Source of the DNA: Nocardia cyriacigeorgica NBRC 100375
GTDB lineage: Bacteria > Actinomycetota > Actinomycetes > Mycobacteriales > Mycobacteriaceae
Length of the DNA stretch: 44,857 nt
NCBI RefSeq assembly: GCF_000308555.1
Contig: NZ_BAFY01000189.1
Span: forward strand, 1 to 44,857
Direction: 5' to 3'
Shown: positions 1-9,711 of the stretch, in pieces
Numbering within the stretch: position 1 is the stretch's first letter
Layout: every line of letters begins with the position of its first letter
Made by a program: the position numbers and the translations under genes
Notes under the pieces: generated by a model
What the model saw: only the letters and a program-made list of their open reading frames with translations
Told to the model about the DNA's origin: nothing
The model's database searches: none

Positions 1-410
1 AGTTTCTCGATGGCGGCGCAGGCCTGGGCGGCCTCGGCTTCGTCCCAGTCGGCGAGTGCCTCCTGCATGCGCTTGGCCCGGGAGATCCGGATGCGCCGCA
101 GTAGGTCGTGGCCCGCGTCGGTGACCTGCAGCAGCGTCGCGCGACCGTCGTGCGGATCGGCCTGCCTGGTGACATAACCTTCCGCGACCAGGTCGGTGAC
201 GTGCCGGCTCAGCGCCGAAGGGCTGATGCACAGGTGCGATGCGAGGTCGACCTGACGAATGAGCCCTGCTCCCTCCAGCACCACCAGGACGCCGATGCCA
301 CCAGGGAGGAGCTGACCCTCTTCCGGGTGGGCGATGGCTACGCGGATCGCGCGGCCCATGAGATAGAGCTCCCTGGTCAGATCCTGGGCGGTATCGCGTG
401 ACACTGCCAT
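1..410 (-). CDS. MarR family transcriptional regulator (3' end cut off by window edge)
   Basis: The reading frame runs from ATG at 408-410 to the left edge without a stop, giving 136 residues. It shows the MarR winged helix: a recognition-helix segment reading CISPSALSRHVTDLVAEGYV (about residues 70-90), followed by the wing DPHDGRATLLQVTDAG. MarR proteins are dimeric repressors that release DNA when they bind small phenolic or toxic ligands, or on oxidation. The C-terminal dimerisation helix is just reached at the edge (IRISRAKRMQEALADWDEAE). Two inverted repeats lie 24-68 bases upstream, so autoregulation is likely. No divergent gene starts in the following 190 bases, so the regulated target may be this gene itself or something beyond the left edge. 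The family call is secure; the ligand is unknown. Confidence 0.9.
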   Translation of the reverse strand, partial: MAVSRDTAQDLTRELYLMGRAIRVAIAHPEEGQLLPGGIGVLVVLEGAGLIRQVDLASHLCISPSALSRHVTDLVAEGYVTRQADPHDGRATLLQVTDAGHDLLRRIRISRAKRMQEALADWDEAEAAQACAAIEK

Positions 411-433
411 GCCGGTCTCCAAACCGAGAATGA

Positions 434-450
434 TTGCTTGCAGTAAGCAA
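434..450. promoter_or_regulatory. operator-like inverted repeat 1 upstream of the MarR gene
   Basis: TTGCTT-N5-AAGCAA is a perfect 6+5+6 inverted repeat of the size and type bound by MarR dimers. It begins 24 bases upstream of the MarR start codon at 410. Confidence 0.65.
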
Positions 451-461
451 CTATATATTGG

Positions 462-478
462 TTGCTTTCGCTAATCAA
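462..478. promoter_or_regulatory. operator-like inverted repeat 2 upstream of the MarR gene
   Basis: TTGCTT-N5-AATCAA repeats the first site with one base changed in the right half. The two sites start 28 bases apart. Paired sites of this kind suggest two MarR dimers bound next to each other. Confidence 0.55.
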
Positions 479-606
479 CTAGTTTTTCGTTCGGGCTCGG
501 TCGCAGGCGAGGGAAAGCCGCTTGGGTACGAGGCACCCCCGATGGACCCTCTGAGAGGACGATGCGGTGTGCCTGGGGCTTTCGAGCAGCTTCGGAGGCT
601 CAGTCC

Positions 607-843
607 TCAGTTGGGGCGCAGCACCACATAGAGCACGAGAAGGGCTATGAACAGCAGCGTCAGCGCGATGGTGGACAGGCGAGGCCGGCCCGGATGGCGT
701 GGGGCCGCCCGGCGCCCGCTCAACCAGACAGTCTCGACCACAGGGTCCACTCGGTGCTCGCGCGCCAGGCCCAGGTCGGGCGCCTCGGAGTTCGGCGAGC
801 CGCCCGAGACTTCGCCATTGTCGGAGCCGTCACCGGATGCCAT
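607..843 (-). CDS. small single-helix membrane protein, function unknown
   Basis: A 78-residue protein with a hydrophilic acidic N-terminal half, a basic linker (RRAAPRHPGRPR) and one C-terminal transmembrane helix (about residues 57-75, TIALTLLFIALLVLYVVL), ending RPN. This is a tail-anchored topology. No catalytic motif is visible. An in-frame start at 930 would add 29 residues. I prefer the ATG at 841-843 because the upstream part looks like low-complexity read-through, although neither start has a strong ribosome binding site. The composition and the clean C-terminal helix make it a probable real gene. The function is not known to me. Confidence 0.6.
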   Translation of the reverse strand: MASGDGSDNGEVSGGSPNSEAPDLGLAREHRVDPVVETVWLSGRRAAPRHPGRPRLSTIALTLLFIALLVLYVVLRPN

Positions 844-1014
844 GGCGTGACGGTAACCTGCCCGGTCCCAGCGCGCCGGAATTCGGGCTATCGGCGGCGC
901 GTCTGCGCTGGCGCCGAGTCGCGCGGCCACCGGGAAGGGGCAGACGGAGCGCTGTGCCGACCGAACGTCATCGGACGCGACTCGGCTGTTGACCTATGGC
1001 GATCCGGCGGTCTA

Positions 1015-2148
1015 TTAGGCGATTCGGCGACGGAACTCCTCGGTGGACGTACCGGATGCCGGATCGACGGTGTGCACCCGTAGAACGATCGAGCCTCGGG
1101 TCAGCTCCATAACCATGAATCCGAGCTGATGGAAGCTCTGGAACTGGGCCGCGTGCGCGGTGTCCGGCAGCACCCGGGGCTGGGCGCCGACGGTCTTCGC
1201 GGCCGCACCCGAGACGATCTGACGGGTGCCCTTCATGTCGGCTGTCTGCTCCAGGACCTGCAGCGAATGATCATGGCCGGACAGGATCAGGTGGCAGCGA
1301 CCGTTCACATGGTTGTCGAAGAACGGCTTCACATGCACGCCATTGATGGGCTCGACGGGCAGACCTTCGTAGTGCCCGGCGTCTCCGTGCGGCCCGTTGT
1401 TCAGGTACGGGTGGTGAGTGCAGGCGATCTTCCAGGTGGCCGGCGATTCGGCGATGGCACGATCGAGCCAGGCGCGCTGCTCGTTCATGAACTGGCCGTC
1501 GACCGCCCAGTACGGGGCGAACAGTGGGGGCAGGTAGGCCGCGAGCGGGTTGAGGTCGAGCACGAAGAACTCTACCACCGGATTGCGTTCAGGGACTCGC
1601 ACCGAGTAGTAGCGGCTCGGCATCCACCAGCGCCGCGAATGCGCGTGGTAGCGGACTTCGTGGTCACCGCGCAGCAGCCACCCGCCGTCTCCGGGGAAGA
1701 CCGAGCTGGTGTCGTGATTGCCGAGCACCATCGCCCACGGAAAGTCCAGGCCGGTGTTCGGATCTTCGAACTTGGCCGCGAACTGGGGATCGTCGTTGCT
1801 GTTCGGGCCGCTTTCGTAAATGTTGTCGCCGAGGCCGAGCGCCATGGCGAACGGTTCGCGCCGATGGAACGCGCGGAGGGCGTCGGCGACCGCCCATTGG
1901 GATCGGGTGCCGGTGCCCGCATCACCGGTGACCAGCACCCGGATGCTGTCGCCGCCCACGGGGAAGGGGAATTTTCCGACACCCTCGGCCACCGGAACGG
2001 CCTGAGCAGGGGTGAGGCCGGCGAGCGTCAGCCCGGCCGCCGCAGCGGCCGCGCCGGTCAGCAGCTCACGGCGGCCGATCCCGGATACGCCATGACCGCG
2101 GTCCCCGTGACCACGCCAGCTCCCACCTCCGGGCTCCGACCCGCTCAT
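1015..2148 (-). CDS. Tat-exported metallophosphoesterase
   Basis: A 377-residue calcineurin-like phosphoesterase that is probably active outside the membrane. The twin-arginine signal has RR at residues 26-27 (GIGRRELLTG), a hydrophobic Ala/Leu stretch and a likely AQA cleavage site near residue 50. The dinuclear metal-binding blocks appear in order: GDAG (75-78), GDN (108-110), GNHD (143-146), HH (245-246) and GHDH (291-294). Export through Tat suggests that the enzyme folds and takes up its metal in the cytoplasm. The layout resembles purple-acid-phosphatase-like secreted phosphatases, but the substrate cannot be read from sequence. It lies downstream of recQ on the same strand, separated by 135 bases, so it probably has its own promoter. 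Confidence 0.85.
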   Translation of the reverse strand: MSGSEPGGGSWRGHGDRGHGVSGIGRRELLTGAAAAAAGLTLAGLTPAQAVPVAEGVGKFPFPVGGDSIRVLVTGDAGTGTRSQWAVADALRAFHRREPFAMALGLGDNIYESGPNSNDDPQFAAKFEDPNTGLDFPWAMVLGNHDTSSVFPGDGGWLLRGDHEVRYHAHSRRWWMPSRYYSVRVPERNPVVEFFVLDLNPLAAYLPPLFAPYWAVDGQFMNEQRAWLDRAIAESPATWKIACTHHPYLNNGPHGDAGHYEGLPVEPINGVHVKPFFDNHVNGRCHLILSGHDHSLQVLEQTADMKGTRQIVSGAAAKTVGAQPRVLPDTAHAAQFQSFHQLGFMVMELTRGSIVLRVHTVDPASGTSTEEFRRRIA

Positions 2149-2283
2149 GCCTGCCTCCGTCCACTCCTCGGGATGCTTCGATGCCGCTTCGCAGTCATCC
2201 TGAACTACACGATCCGATCGGTCGATCTGAGGGGTCGAGATTTCACATTCCGTCGGCCTGGTGTTCGGTCTCCGGTCGCGCGA

Positions 2284-4164
2284 TCAGTGCGCGGCCAGAA
2301 CCTCGAGCACCTGCTCGCCGTACTTGGCCAGCTTGTTCTCACCCACTCCCCCGACCGCACCGAGTCCGCGCAGATCGGCCGGTTTGCGGGCGGCGATATC
2401 GCGCAGGGTGGCGTCGTGGAAGACGACGTAGGCCGGAACGCCCTGCTCCTTGGCCGTCGCCGCACGCCATTCACGCAGCTTCTCGAACAGCGCGAGGTCC
2501 TCGGGCGCGAGATCCACCGGCGGGGTTTTCGCCGATTTCGCAGCACGGGCGGCGCGAGTGGGTGCGGGCCGTTCGGGTTCACGGCGCAGCATGACCTTCT
2601 GGCCGTCGAACAGCACCGCGTTACCGGCTTCGGTGAGAGTGAGCACGCCGTATTCGCCATGCACCGCGAGCAGACCCTGCGCCAGGCATTGCCGCACGAC
2701 CCCACGCCACTCGGTATCGCGCAGGTCGGTTCCGACGCCGAAGACGGTGAGCTCGTGGTGGTCGTGCTGGAGCACCTTCGGGTTCTTCCTGCCGAGCAGG
2801 ATGTCGATCAGATGCCCGGCGCCGAAACTCTGACCACGTTCACGTTTCAATCGCAGCACCGCCGACAGCAGCTTCTGCGCCGCGACCGTGCCGTCCCAGG
2901 ATTCGGGTGGGTTGAGGCAGGTATCGCAGTTGCCGCAGGGTTCGCCGCGCTGACCGAAGTAGGCCAGAAGCTGGCTGCGGCGGCAATTCACCGTCTCGCA
3001 CAGCGCCAGCATCGCGTCCAGGTGTAGCTGTAGCTGCCTGCGGTGCGCGGCGTCGCCGTCGGAGGCGTCGATGAGTTTGCGCTGCTGCACCACATCGTTG
3101 AGCCCGTAGACCATCCAGGCCGTGGAGGCCAACCCGTCACGGCCTGCCCTCCCGGTTTCCTGGTAGTAGCCCTCCACCGATTTGGGCAGGTCGAGATGGG
3201 CGACGAACCTGACGTCCGGCTTGTCGATACCCATGCCGAAGGCAATCGTCGCGACCACCACGAGCCCGTCTTCCCGCAGGAACCGCGACTGATTCTCGGC
3301 GCGGGTGCGGTTGTCCAAACCCGCGTGGTACGGCACGGCTCTGATGCCGTTCTCGGTGAGAAAGGCAGCCGTCTTCTCCACCGAATTGCGGGACAGGCAG
3401 TAGACGATGCCCGCGTCGCCTGCGTGTTCGGCGCGGATGAAATCGATCAGCTGACGCTCCGGGCGATTCTTCGGTTCGATCCGGTACTGGATATTGGGCC
3501 GGTCGAAGCTGGCCACGAACCGGCGGGCGCCGCCGAGGTCGAGGCGCTCGATGATCTCGTCGCGGGTCTTCTCGGTGGCCGTCGCGGTGAGTGCGATCCG
3601 GGGAACCTCGGGCCAGCGTTCGTGTAGCAGCGAAAGGGCCAGGTAGTCGGGGCGGAAATCATGACCCCACTGCGAGACGCAGTGGGCCTCGTCGATCGCG
3701 AACAAGGCGATCTTGCCGCGCTCGAGCAGCCTGGCCGTGGATTCCAGGCGGAGCCGCTCCGGCGCCAGGTACAGCAGGTCGAGCTCACCCGCCACGTACT
3801 GCGCCTCGACCATGCGTCGCTCGTCGGGATTCTGCGTCGAGTTGAGAAATCCGGCGCGAACGCCCAATGCGCTGAGCGCGTCGACCTGGTCCTGCATGAG
3901 CGCGATGAGCGGCGACACCACCACACCGACTCCGGGCCGCACCAGCGCGGGGACCTGATAGCAGAGGGATTTGCCGCCGCCGGTGGGCATCAGGACCAGC
4001 GCATCACCGCCCGCCACCACATGATCGACGATGGCGCCCTGGTCACCGCGGAAGCTGTCGTAACCGAACACCCGACGTAGAACCTGTTGTGCCGCATCGG
4101 GTTCGGCACCGGTGACGATGCGGTGTGCGGCGGCGAGGGCGTCGGGGGTTTCCACGCGGCCCAT
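2284..4164 (-). CDS. recQ: ATP-dependent DNA helicase RecQ
   Basis: A 626-residue 3'-5' helicase of recombination and replication-fork repair. Motifs: Walker A TGGGKS (61-66), DEAH box (158-161), motif III TATAT (193-197), motif [12 protein letters not shown] (335-344), the zinc-binding cysteines C389, C394, C410, C413 and C416 with the following RQC winged helix, and a C-terminal HRDC domain (about 552-626). The length fits bacterial RecQ. The open frame extends to 4377, but the extra 71 residues are unlike RecQ. I therefore take the ATG at 4162-4164 ([10 protein letters not shown]), which is where family similarity begins. The gene is single, transcribed away from the SMP-30-like gene. I saw no SOS box upstream. 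Confidence 0.95.
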   Translation of the reverse strand: MGRVETPDALAAAHRIVTGAEPDAAQQVLRRVFGYDSFRGDQGAIVDHVVAGGDALVLMPTGGGKSLCYQVPALVRPGVGVVVSPLIALMQDQVDALSALGVRAGFLNSTQNPDERRMVEAQYVAGELDLLYLAPERLRLESTARLLERGKIALFAIDEAHCVSQWGHDFRPDYLALSLLHERWPEVPRIALTATATEKTRDEIIERLDLGGARRFVASFDRPNIQYRIEPKNRPERQLIDFIRAEHAGDAGIVYCLSRNSVEKTAAFLTENGIRAVPYHAGLDNRTRAENQSRFLREDGLVVVATIAFGMGIDKPDVRFVAHLDLPKSVEGYYQETGRAGRDGLASTAWMVYGLNDVVQQRKLIDASDGDAAHRRQLQLHLDAMLALCETVNCRRSQLLAYFGQRGEPCGNCDTCLNPPESWDGTVAAQKLLSAVLRLKRERGQSFGAGHLIDILLGRKNPKVLQHDHHELTVFGVGTDLRDTEWRGVVRQCLAQGLLAVHGEYGVLTLTEAGNAVLFDGQKVMLRREPERPAPTRAARAAKSAKTPPVDLAPEDLALFEKLREWRAATAKEQGVPAYVVFHDATLRDIAARKPADLRGLGAVGGVGENKLAKYGEQVLEVLAAH

Positions 4165-4430
4165 CCTACGAGGACGGCACGACAGCCGAGGGGCGTGCGC
4201 GGCCGCCACCTCGGCGGAGTCGGAAGTTGTGCACATGTGGATAACTTGTCGCTCGAGGGGACTCACCCGGGCGGCGCACACTGGGCAGCCGGTGCCGCCG
4301 GGTTCGGCACAACCCCAGGTCCGAGCCTGCCCGTCCACCGGATTGCCGTGATCGGCCGACGCCGACCGACGGCACACGAGCCCGGATCACCGACGGGCAA
4401 CCGCGTATGCGGGCTGTTAGTTTGTGCGGC

Positions 4431-5402
4431 ATGACATTCGGGATGCGGACGGCGCGCACCTGGGCGGCGCTGCTCGCGGCAACGGTCGCGGCCGGCGTGG
4501 CCGTGGCGGGGCCTGCCGACGCGCAACCGTTTCCGAAGATGTGCGCCGACGGCTGGGAAGCCGCCACGATCGTCGAGGGCGTCGGGAACCTGGAGAACCT
4601 GGACTCGGACGGGGCAGGCGGCTTCTACGTCACCGGGATCGCCGACGGGTTCCTCGCCCACGTCTCGGCGGACGGGCGGTTCGACAAGCTGATCACCGGA
4701 CTCGTCAAGCCGGCGGGCGTCCGGGTGGCCGGGCGATCGGTGTACTTCCTCACCGGTGACGGCATCGATGCCGCGCCGGGCACTCTCCAGCGCTACGACA
4801 TCGACACCGGCACGTCGACGGTCCTGCTCACCGGCCTGAACGGGCCGAACGGCCTGCTCCTGCTACCCGATGGTGATCTGCTGTTCAGCACGCTGGGAAT
4901 GGGCCGCGCGCCCACCGGCATCGCCCGTTATCGGCCGTCGACCGGTGAGTACACCGAAACCTGGTCGAACCTGCCGTGGACCAATGGGCTGGCGCTGGCC
5001 GCCGACGGGAAGTCGATCTATACCGACAACCTGACCATGCGGATCTTCCGGATCCCGCTCGATGCCCCCAACTCCCCCACCGTCGTCACCGGCATGCCCG
5101 AGCTGGTCTCGATGCCCGACGATATGGAAGCCACCCGCGACGGCGACCTCTATGTCGCCGACCACGGCGTCGGCGCCATCTACCGCGTCGACACCGCCAC
5201 CGGATCGAGCTGCGCGATCATCTCCGGGCTCATCAAACGTCCCGATCCGATCCGCACCCCACCCGACGGCACCACCTCCGTGCGCATCGCCCGCGACGGG
5301 GGCTCCTGGTCCCTGTTCATCACCAGCATGGACGGCACACTCCGTCGCCTGCGCCCACCCGCAGGCATCGACCTCACCCCCGCCGACGCGACCAGGCGGT
5401 AG
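4431..5402 (+). CDS. secreted SMP-30/gluconolactonase-like beta-propeller protein
   Basis: About 323 residues with a Sec-type signal peptide: basic start, an Ala/Val-rich core, and cleavage near PADAQ. The mature part is built of repeated propeller blades with motifs such as DGAGGFYVTG, LLLPDGDLLFST, LALAADGKSIYTDN and TRDGDLYVADHGVGAIYRVD. These are typical of the SMP-30 / strictosidine-synthase-like superfamily, whose members are lactonases or sugar-acid hydrolases with a calcium-bound centre. The pathway is unknown. An in-frame ATG at 4407 exists. The start at 4431 is chosen because it sits close to the signal peptide, and a third ATG at 4443 is also possible. Confidence 0.75.
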   Translation: MTFGMRTARTWAALLAATVAAGVAVAGPADAQPFPKMCADGWEAATIVEGVGNLENLDSDGAGGFYVTGIADGFLAHVSADGRFDKLITGLVKPAGVRVAGRSVYFLTGDGIDAAPGTLQRYDIDTGTSTVLLTGLNGPNGLLLLPDGDLLFSTLGMGRAPTGIARYRPSTGEYTETWSNLPWTNGLALAADGKSIYTDNLTMRIFRIPLDAPNSPTVVTGMPELVSMPDDMEATRDGDLYVADHGVGAIYRVDTATGSSCAIISGLIKRPDPIRTPPDGTTSVRIARDGGSWSLFITSMDGTLRRLRPPAGIDLTPADATRR

Positions 5403-5570
5403 TCGTCCCATGCCTGCGCATACCGACAAACCACCCCGCATGACTCCGGGAACCAGCGCGCACGCCTCGGGTACGACAGCAATGCGGAATCGACGGCGCC
5501 TCCAGAACCTGCCGGACCCTGATCGCGTGACAGTTGCACACCGATCGGATCGCTGTTCGGATGTCGTCGG

Positions 5571-6089
5571 ATGAGCAAACCCGCACCGATGATCCCGGCT
5601 ACGGCTGCGGACGCCCCGGACATTGCCGACCTCCGCGACGAACTCGCGCGCTGGATGCTCGCCAACGACATCCGGCAATGGAGGCCGGGCGAGTACCCGG
5701 CCGAGGCGATCGCCGCCGAGATCGCCCGCGGCGAATGGTTCCGCTGGCGCGGCGAGGATGGCGCGCTCATCGCCACCGTGCGCCTGATCCGGCGCGATCC
5801 GGAATTCTGGGGCGAGGCCGACGCCGAGGCCGGATATGTGCACGGGCTCATGGTCGCTCCGGCCCACCGCGGCAAGCAGCTGGGCGGCCGGGTGTTGGAG
5901 TTCTGCGCCGAACACACCGTGGCCAACGGGTTGTCCGTGCAGCGGCTCGACACCGCCGAGAACAACGCGGTGTTGCGCAAGTTCTATGCCACCCAGGGCT
6001 TCTCCGAGGTCGGCACGGCCCCGCTACCCGCGCGTTTCCAGGGCTGCGAACGAATCGTGCTGCTGGAGAAGCGCCTCGACCGGGGGTAG
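5571..6089 (+). CDS. GNAT family N-acetyltransferase
   Basis: A 172-residue single-domain acetyltransferase. Motif A is clear in VHGLMVAPAHRGKQLGGRVLEF (about 92-113), which holds the R/Q-x-x-G-x-G/A loop that binds the acetyl-CoA pyrophosphate. It is followed by the motif B segment LDTAENNAVLRKFYATQGF (about 128-146). The substrate is unknown: it could be a small amine, an antibiotic or a protein N-terminus. It converges with the hisN-type gene, the two ending within two bases of each other (6089 and 6091), so they share a terminator region. Confidence 0.85.
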   Translation: MSKPAPMIPATAADAPDIADLRDELARWMLANDIRQWRPGEYPAEAIAAEIARGEWFRWRGEDGALIATVRLIRRDPEFWGEADAEAGYVHGLMVAPAHRGKQLGGRVLEFCAEHTVANGLSVQRLDTAENNAVLRKFYATQGFSEVGTAPLPARFQGCERIVLLEKRLDRG

Positions 6090-6090
6090 C

Positions 6091-6876
6091 TCAGGGTGTC
6101 AGGCGGTCGAGCACCGCCTGGTGCAAAGGGCCGTTGGTGGCGATCGCGTCGCCGCCGTGCGGGCCGGGGGTGCCGTTGAGGGAGGTGAACGAGCCGCCGG
6201 CCTCACGGACGAGGATGTCGAGGGCCGCCAGATCCCACAGGGAGACCTCGGGTTCGGTGGCGATATCCACGGCACCCTCGGCAACCAGGCAATAGCTGAG
6301 GAAATCGCCGTAACCGCGCACCCGCCACACCTCGTCGGTGAGGTCGATGAACTTCTCCCGCAGGCCTCGGTCGCGCCACCCGGACAGACTGGAGAAGGCC
6401 AGGCTGGCGTTGTCGAGATCGGCGACGGCGGAGACGGTGATCGGTTTCGGCGCGCCCGGATGGAAACTGGACCAGGCCCCCGAACCCGCGGCCGCCCACC
6501 AGCGGCGGGCCAGCGCCGGTGCGCTCACCACGCCGACCACCGGCACACCGTCCTCGAGCAGCGCGATGAGCGTGGCCCACACCGGGACGCGACGCACGAA
6601 GTTCTTGGTGCCATCGATCGGGTCGATCACCCACTGACGGCCCGTGAACTCGGCGTCGCCGCCGAACTCCTCGCCGAGTACCGAATCCTGCGGCCGCTCC
6701 TGCTCGAGCATCGTGCGAATCTGCCGTTCCACCGCCAGATCCGCATCCGAGACCGGTGTCAGATCCGGCTTGGCATCCACCTTCAGGTCGAGCGCGCCGA
6801 AACGCTCTTTGGTGATGGCGTCGGCGGCATCGGCGAGCCGAAGGGCGAGTTCGAGATCGGAAGTGTGCGCGGCCAC
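6091..6876 (-). CDS. hisN: HisN-type histidinol-phosphatase / inositol monophosphatase family protein
   Basis: A 261-residue Mg-dependent phosphatase of the inositol monophosphatase fold. Metal ligands appear as GEE (68-70), DPIDGT (85-90) and WD (214-215). In Corynebacterium glutamicum the family member next to prfB is the histidinol-phosphate phosphatase HisN, and M. tuberculosis Rv3137, next to fadE24-fadE23, has the same role. Both neighbours occur in this window, prfB 1.7 kb away and fadE24 6 kb away, so context favours HisN, the dephosphorylation step of histidine synthesis. Sequence alone cannot exclude a general inositol or sugar monophosphatase. Confidence 0.8.
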   Translation of the reverse strand: MAAHTSDLELALRLADAADAITKERFGALDLKVDAKPDLTPVSDADLAVERQIRTMLEQERPQDSVLGEEFGGDAEFTGRQWVIDPIDGTKNFVRRVPVWATLIALLEDGVPVVGVVSAPALARRWWAAAGSGAWSSFHPGAPKPITVSAVADLDNASLAFSSLSGWRDRGLREKFIDLTDEVWRVRGYGDFLSYCLVAEGAVDIATEPEVSLWDLAALDILVREAGGSFTSLNGTPGPHGGDAIATNGPLHQAVLDRLTP

Positions 6877-6960
6877 CTCAAAACCTTATCCGCTCACCCG
6901 CCGCTGCCCAGCACTGCCGCCGCGGCGGCAGCGCGCAGGCTCGGCCCGCCCGCCCCGCCA

Positions 6961-7551
6961 TCAGGCGACCGGCACCGAGCGGGCCGCGGCCAACGCCGAC
7001 GCCCACCAGTGCAGCCGATCCAGCATCGTGCGCGCCGCCCCGGCCGGCTCCTCCGGATTACGCAGTGCCCCGTTCTCGTCGAAGAGCAGGTAGTACCGCG
7101 GGAACGAAACGTATTCGCGCAACGTGTGGGCGTCCAGCTCGTTGAACACCTGCCGCAGCCCCTCGATGGCCAGCAGTCCACCGCTGGCTCCGCTGTAGCC
7201 GACGAACCCGATGGTCTTGCCCTGCCACTGCGTGAAGTGCCAATCGATGGCCGCCTTGAGCGAGGCCGGGAAGCTGCGGTTGTAGTCGGGGGTGACGATG
7301 ACGTAGGCGTCGGCTGCCGACAGCCGATCGGTCAGGGCCGTCATGCCGGCGGGCCGGTCGGGGTCCGGGTTCATGGCGGGCGGGACGGCGGGCAGTTCGA
7401 GCGGGATGTCGTAGTCGGCCAGATCGATGACGTCGACGTCGTATCCGCCGTGGGCGCGGGCCTGGTCGGCGAACCAGCGCGCGACCACCGGCCCGAACCG
7501 TCCGTCCCGGACGCTGCCGATGATCACCGCGAGCTTCAGTGGCGTGGTCAT
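6961..7551 (-). CDS. NADPH-dependent FMN reductase
   Basis: A 196-residue flavodoxin-like reductase (FMN_red family). The N-terminal LAVIIGSVRDGRFGPVVARWF (about 6-26) is the FMN-phosphate loop, and the TPDYNRSFPASLKAAIDW block (about 99-116) lines the flavin. Such enzymes supply reduced flavin or act as quinone or azo reductases. The frame is open to 7602, but the ATG at 7549-7551 is preceded at good spacing by AAGGAGAA, which fixes the start. It is divergent from the XRE regulator at 7695, with 143 bases between them; the regulator may control it. Confidence 0.85.
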   Translation of the reverse strand: MTTPLKLAVIIGSVRDGRFGPVVARWFADQARAHGGYDVDVIDLADYDIPLELPAVPPAMNPDPDRPAGMTALTDRLSAADAYVIVTPDYNRSFPASLKAAIDWHFTQWQGKTIGFVGYSGASGGLLAIEGLRQVFNELDAHTLREYVSFPRYYLLFDENGALRNPEEPAGAARTMLDRLHWWASALAAARSVPVA

Positions 7552-7694
7552 GCCGTTCTCCTTCGGATCGAGGTGCGACCGTGGCGGTCGCTCGGTCATC
7601 ACTCTGGTCGCGTTCGGCAGGCCGATGAAGACCGCGCCGAGGGTGGTAGTGGGAGGGCCACTCTCAGCGCCGGGAAGGTGGTTACGGTGAATGC

Positions 7695-8696
7695 GTGAGC
7701 ACCAATGAGATGGGCCTGTTCCTGCGCAGCCGTCGCGAGTCGGTCACCCCCGCGGACGTGGGGCTGCCGAGCGGCCCGCGGCGGCGCACCCCTGGTCTGC
7801 GCCGGTCGGAGCTGGCGACGCTGGCGGGAGTGAGCGTCGAATACCTGACCCGTCTCGAGCAGGGACGGGACCGCAACCCGTCGCCTCCGGTGTTGTCGGC
7901 GCTGGCCGACGTCTTGAAACTCACCGCGAGCGAACGGGTGCATCTCTACCGGCTGACCAAGGCCGATTCCGGGTTCACCTGCATGGGCAGCGCTCAGCCG
8001 AACCGCATGGTGCGACCGACCGTGCGCACCCTCCTCGACCAGCTCGAACCCGCCGCCGCCATCGTGGTCAACCGGCTCACCGAGATCCTGGCCTGCACCG
8101 ATGGCTATCGCGCGCTGATGGGCGCCTCCGGCCAGCTCGACGAGGAACTACCCGATCTGGCCGGATACGTCTTCACCGATCCACGCGCCAAGGAGTTCTT
8201 CTCCGACTGGGATCGTGTCGCCGACCACCTCGTCGCCACCTTGAAGCAGGGCCCATTCCGCGCGGATCCGAATATCGACGCCCTGGCCGACCGCCTCACC
8301 ATCACCGCGGGCGCCGCCTTCACCGAGCGCGTCGACACCGTGCCGAGCCTGCCTCCGGTCACCGGCATCACCCGCATGCAGCATCCCGACGTGGGCGGGC
8401 TGCGGATGGCCTACGAAACCCTCGATCTACCTGCCGACGACGATCAGCAGCTCATCATCTATCTCCCCGCCGACGACGCCACCGCCGCAGCGCTCGACGC
8501 CCTCAACGGTCGCCGCCCCGGCGCGTTGCGCGCCGTCTCCGATAGCCTGCCCTGCGGTTTCACCGTCCCGGACCGGCCCGGTAGCCTTGGACATCGTGCA
8601 TCCCGACGTATCCGCCGATCTAGCCGAACTCGACACCACGCTCAAGACCGTCGAGTCGGTCCTCGACATCGAGGAGCTACGCCGCCGCATCGATGA
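7695..8696 (+). CDS. XRE family regulator with MmyB-like ligand-binding domain
   Basis: A 333-residue protein. Residues about 10-75 form an HTH_31-type helix-turn-helix ([32 protein letters not shown]). Residues about 105-270 resemble the MmyB PAS-like domain, which binds fatty-acid-like ligands in this actinobacterial family. In actinobacteria these regulators usually sit divergent from a short-chain dehydrogenase or reductase; here the divergent neighbour is the FMN reductase at 7551. The C-terminus is odd. The domain should finish near 8540, but the frame runs on with an Arg-rich tail to 8696, overlapping prfB by about 100 bases. An alternative-frame TAG at 8543-8545 suggests either an unusual overlap or a one-base error near the 3' end. 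Confidence 0.8.
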   Translation: MSTNEMGLFLRSRRESVTPADVGLPSGPRRRTPGLRRSELATLAGVSVEYLTRLEQGRDRNPSPPVLSALADVLKLTASERVHLYRLTKADSGFTCMGSAQPNRMVRPTVRTLLDQLEPAAAIVVNRLTEILACTDGYRALMGASGQLDEELPDLAGYVFTDPRAKEFFSDWDRVADHLVATLKQGPFRADPNIDALADRLTITAGAAFTERVDTVPSLPPVTGITRMQHPDVGGLRMAYETLDLPADDDQQLIIYLPADDATAAALDALNGRRPGALRAVSDSLPCGFTVPDRPGSLGHRASRRIRRSSRTRHHAQDRRVGPRHRGATPPHR

Positions 8697-9711
8697 ACTC
8701 GAGCACCAGGCGTCCGACCCCGATCTGTGGAACGACCAGGACCACGCCCAGAAGGTCACCAGCGAGCTCTCGCACGCCCAGGGCGAATTGCGCCGAGTCG
8801 AGGAGCTGCGGCAGCGGCTGGAAGATCTGCCGATCCTCTACGAGCTGGCCGAAGGCGAAGAGGGCGAGGCAGCCGCCGCCGCACTGGCCGATGCCGACGC
8901 CGAACGCGCCGCCCTGCACGCCGACGTGGAGGCGATGGAGGTGCGCACGCTGCTGTCGGGCGAGTACGACAAGCGTGAGGCGCTGGTCAACATCCGTTCC
9001 GGCGCCGGCGGCGTGGATGCCGCCGACTGGGCCGAGATGCTGATGCGCATGTACATCCGCTGGGCCGACCGACACAAGTACCCGGTCGAGGTCTACGACA
9101 CCTCCTACGCCGAAGAGGCGGGCATCAAGAGCGCCACCTTCGCGGTGAAGTCGCCCTATGCCTACGGCACGCTCTCGGTGGAGATGGGCACGCACCGGCT
9201 GGTGCGGATCAGCCCGTTCGACAACCAGGGCCGCCGCCAGACCTCCTTCGCCGAGGTCGAGGTGCTGCCGGTGGTGGAGACCACCGACCACATCGAGATT
9301 CCCGAGGGCGAGATCCGCGTCGACGTGTACCGCTCCTCCGGGCCGGGTGGTCAGAGCGTCAACACCACCGACTCCGCGGTGCGCCTGACCCATATCCCGA
9401 CCGGCATCGTCGTCACCTGCCAGAACGAGAAATCGCAGCTGCAGAACAAGATTTCGGCGATGCGCGTGCTGCAGGCCAAACTACTCGAGCGCAAACGGCA
9501 GGAAGAGCGCGCCGAGATGGACGCGCTCAAGACCAACGAGGGTGCCTCCTGGGGTAATCAGATGCGCTCGTACGTGCTGCACCCGTACCAGATGGTCAAG
9601 GATCTGCGCACCAACTACGAGGTCAACAACCCGTCCGCGGTGCTCGACGGCGATATCGACGGATTCATCGAGAGCGGGATCCGGTGGCGCATGCGGGAGC
9701 AGGCCAACTGA
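8596..9711 (+). CDS. prfB: peptide chain release factor 2
   Basis: 371 residues, the usual RF2 length. It recognises UGA and UAA and hydrolyses peptidyl-tRNA on the ribosome. The codon-recognition tripeptide SPF is at about 206-208, and the catalytic GGQ is at about 251-253 in [12 protein letters not shown] chose GTG at 8596 ([12 protein letters not shown]). A TTG nine bases upstream is in frame and cannot be excluded. There is no in-frame TGA near the 5' end, so the programmed +1 frameshift that autoregulates E. coli prfB is absent. The stop codon TGA overlaps the ATG of the next gene by one base, so translation is probably coupled. Confidence 0.97.
   Translation: MHPDVSADLAELDTTLKTVESVLDIEELRRRIDELEHQASDPDLWNDQDHAQKVTSELSHAQGELRRVEELRQRLEDLPILYELAEGEEGEAAAAALADADAERAALHADVEAMEVRTLLSGEYDKREALVNIRSGAGGVDAADWAEMLMRMYIRWADRHKYPVEVYDTSYAEEAGIKSATFAVKSPYAYGTLSVEMGTHRLVRISPFDNQGRRQTSFAEVEVLPVVETTDHIEIPEGEIRVDVYRSSGPGGQSVNTTDSAVRLTHIPTGIVVTCQNEKSQLQNKISAMRVLQAKLLERKRQEERAEMDALKTNEGASWGNQMRSYVLHPYQMVKDLRTNYEVNNPSAVLDGDIDGFIESGIRWRMREQAN

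Noticed and set aside
1129..3027. 632-residue plus-strand frame across the phosphoesterase and recQ
   Set aside because: Antisense to two well-supported genes, low-complexity composition, no ribosome binding site or motif.
4165..4377. N-terminal extension of recQ by 71 residues
   Set aside because: The extension is unlike RecQ and falls in the promoter interval. ATG at 4162-4164 gives a normal start.
5836..7698. 620-residue plus-strand frame across the GNAT, hisN and FMN reductase genes
   Set aside because: It crosses three genes in other frames and opens with Arg/Ser/Pro-rich shadow sequence.
8587..8595. TTG start for prfB
   Set aside because: Possible, but GTG at 8596 is a more common start here and matches the expected N-terminus; kept as an alternative only.
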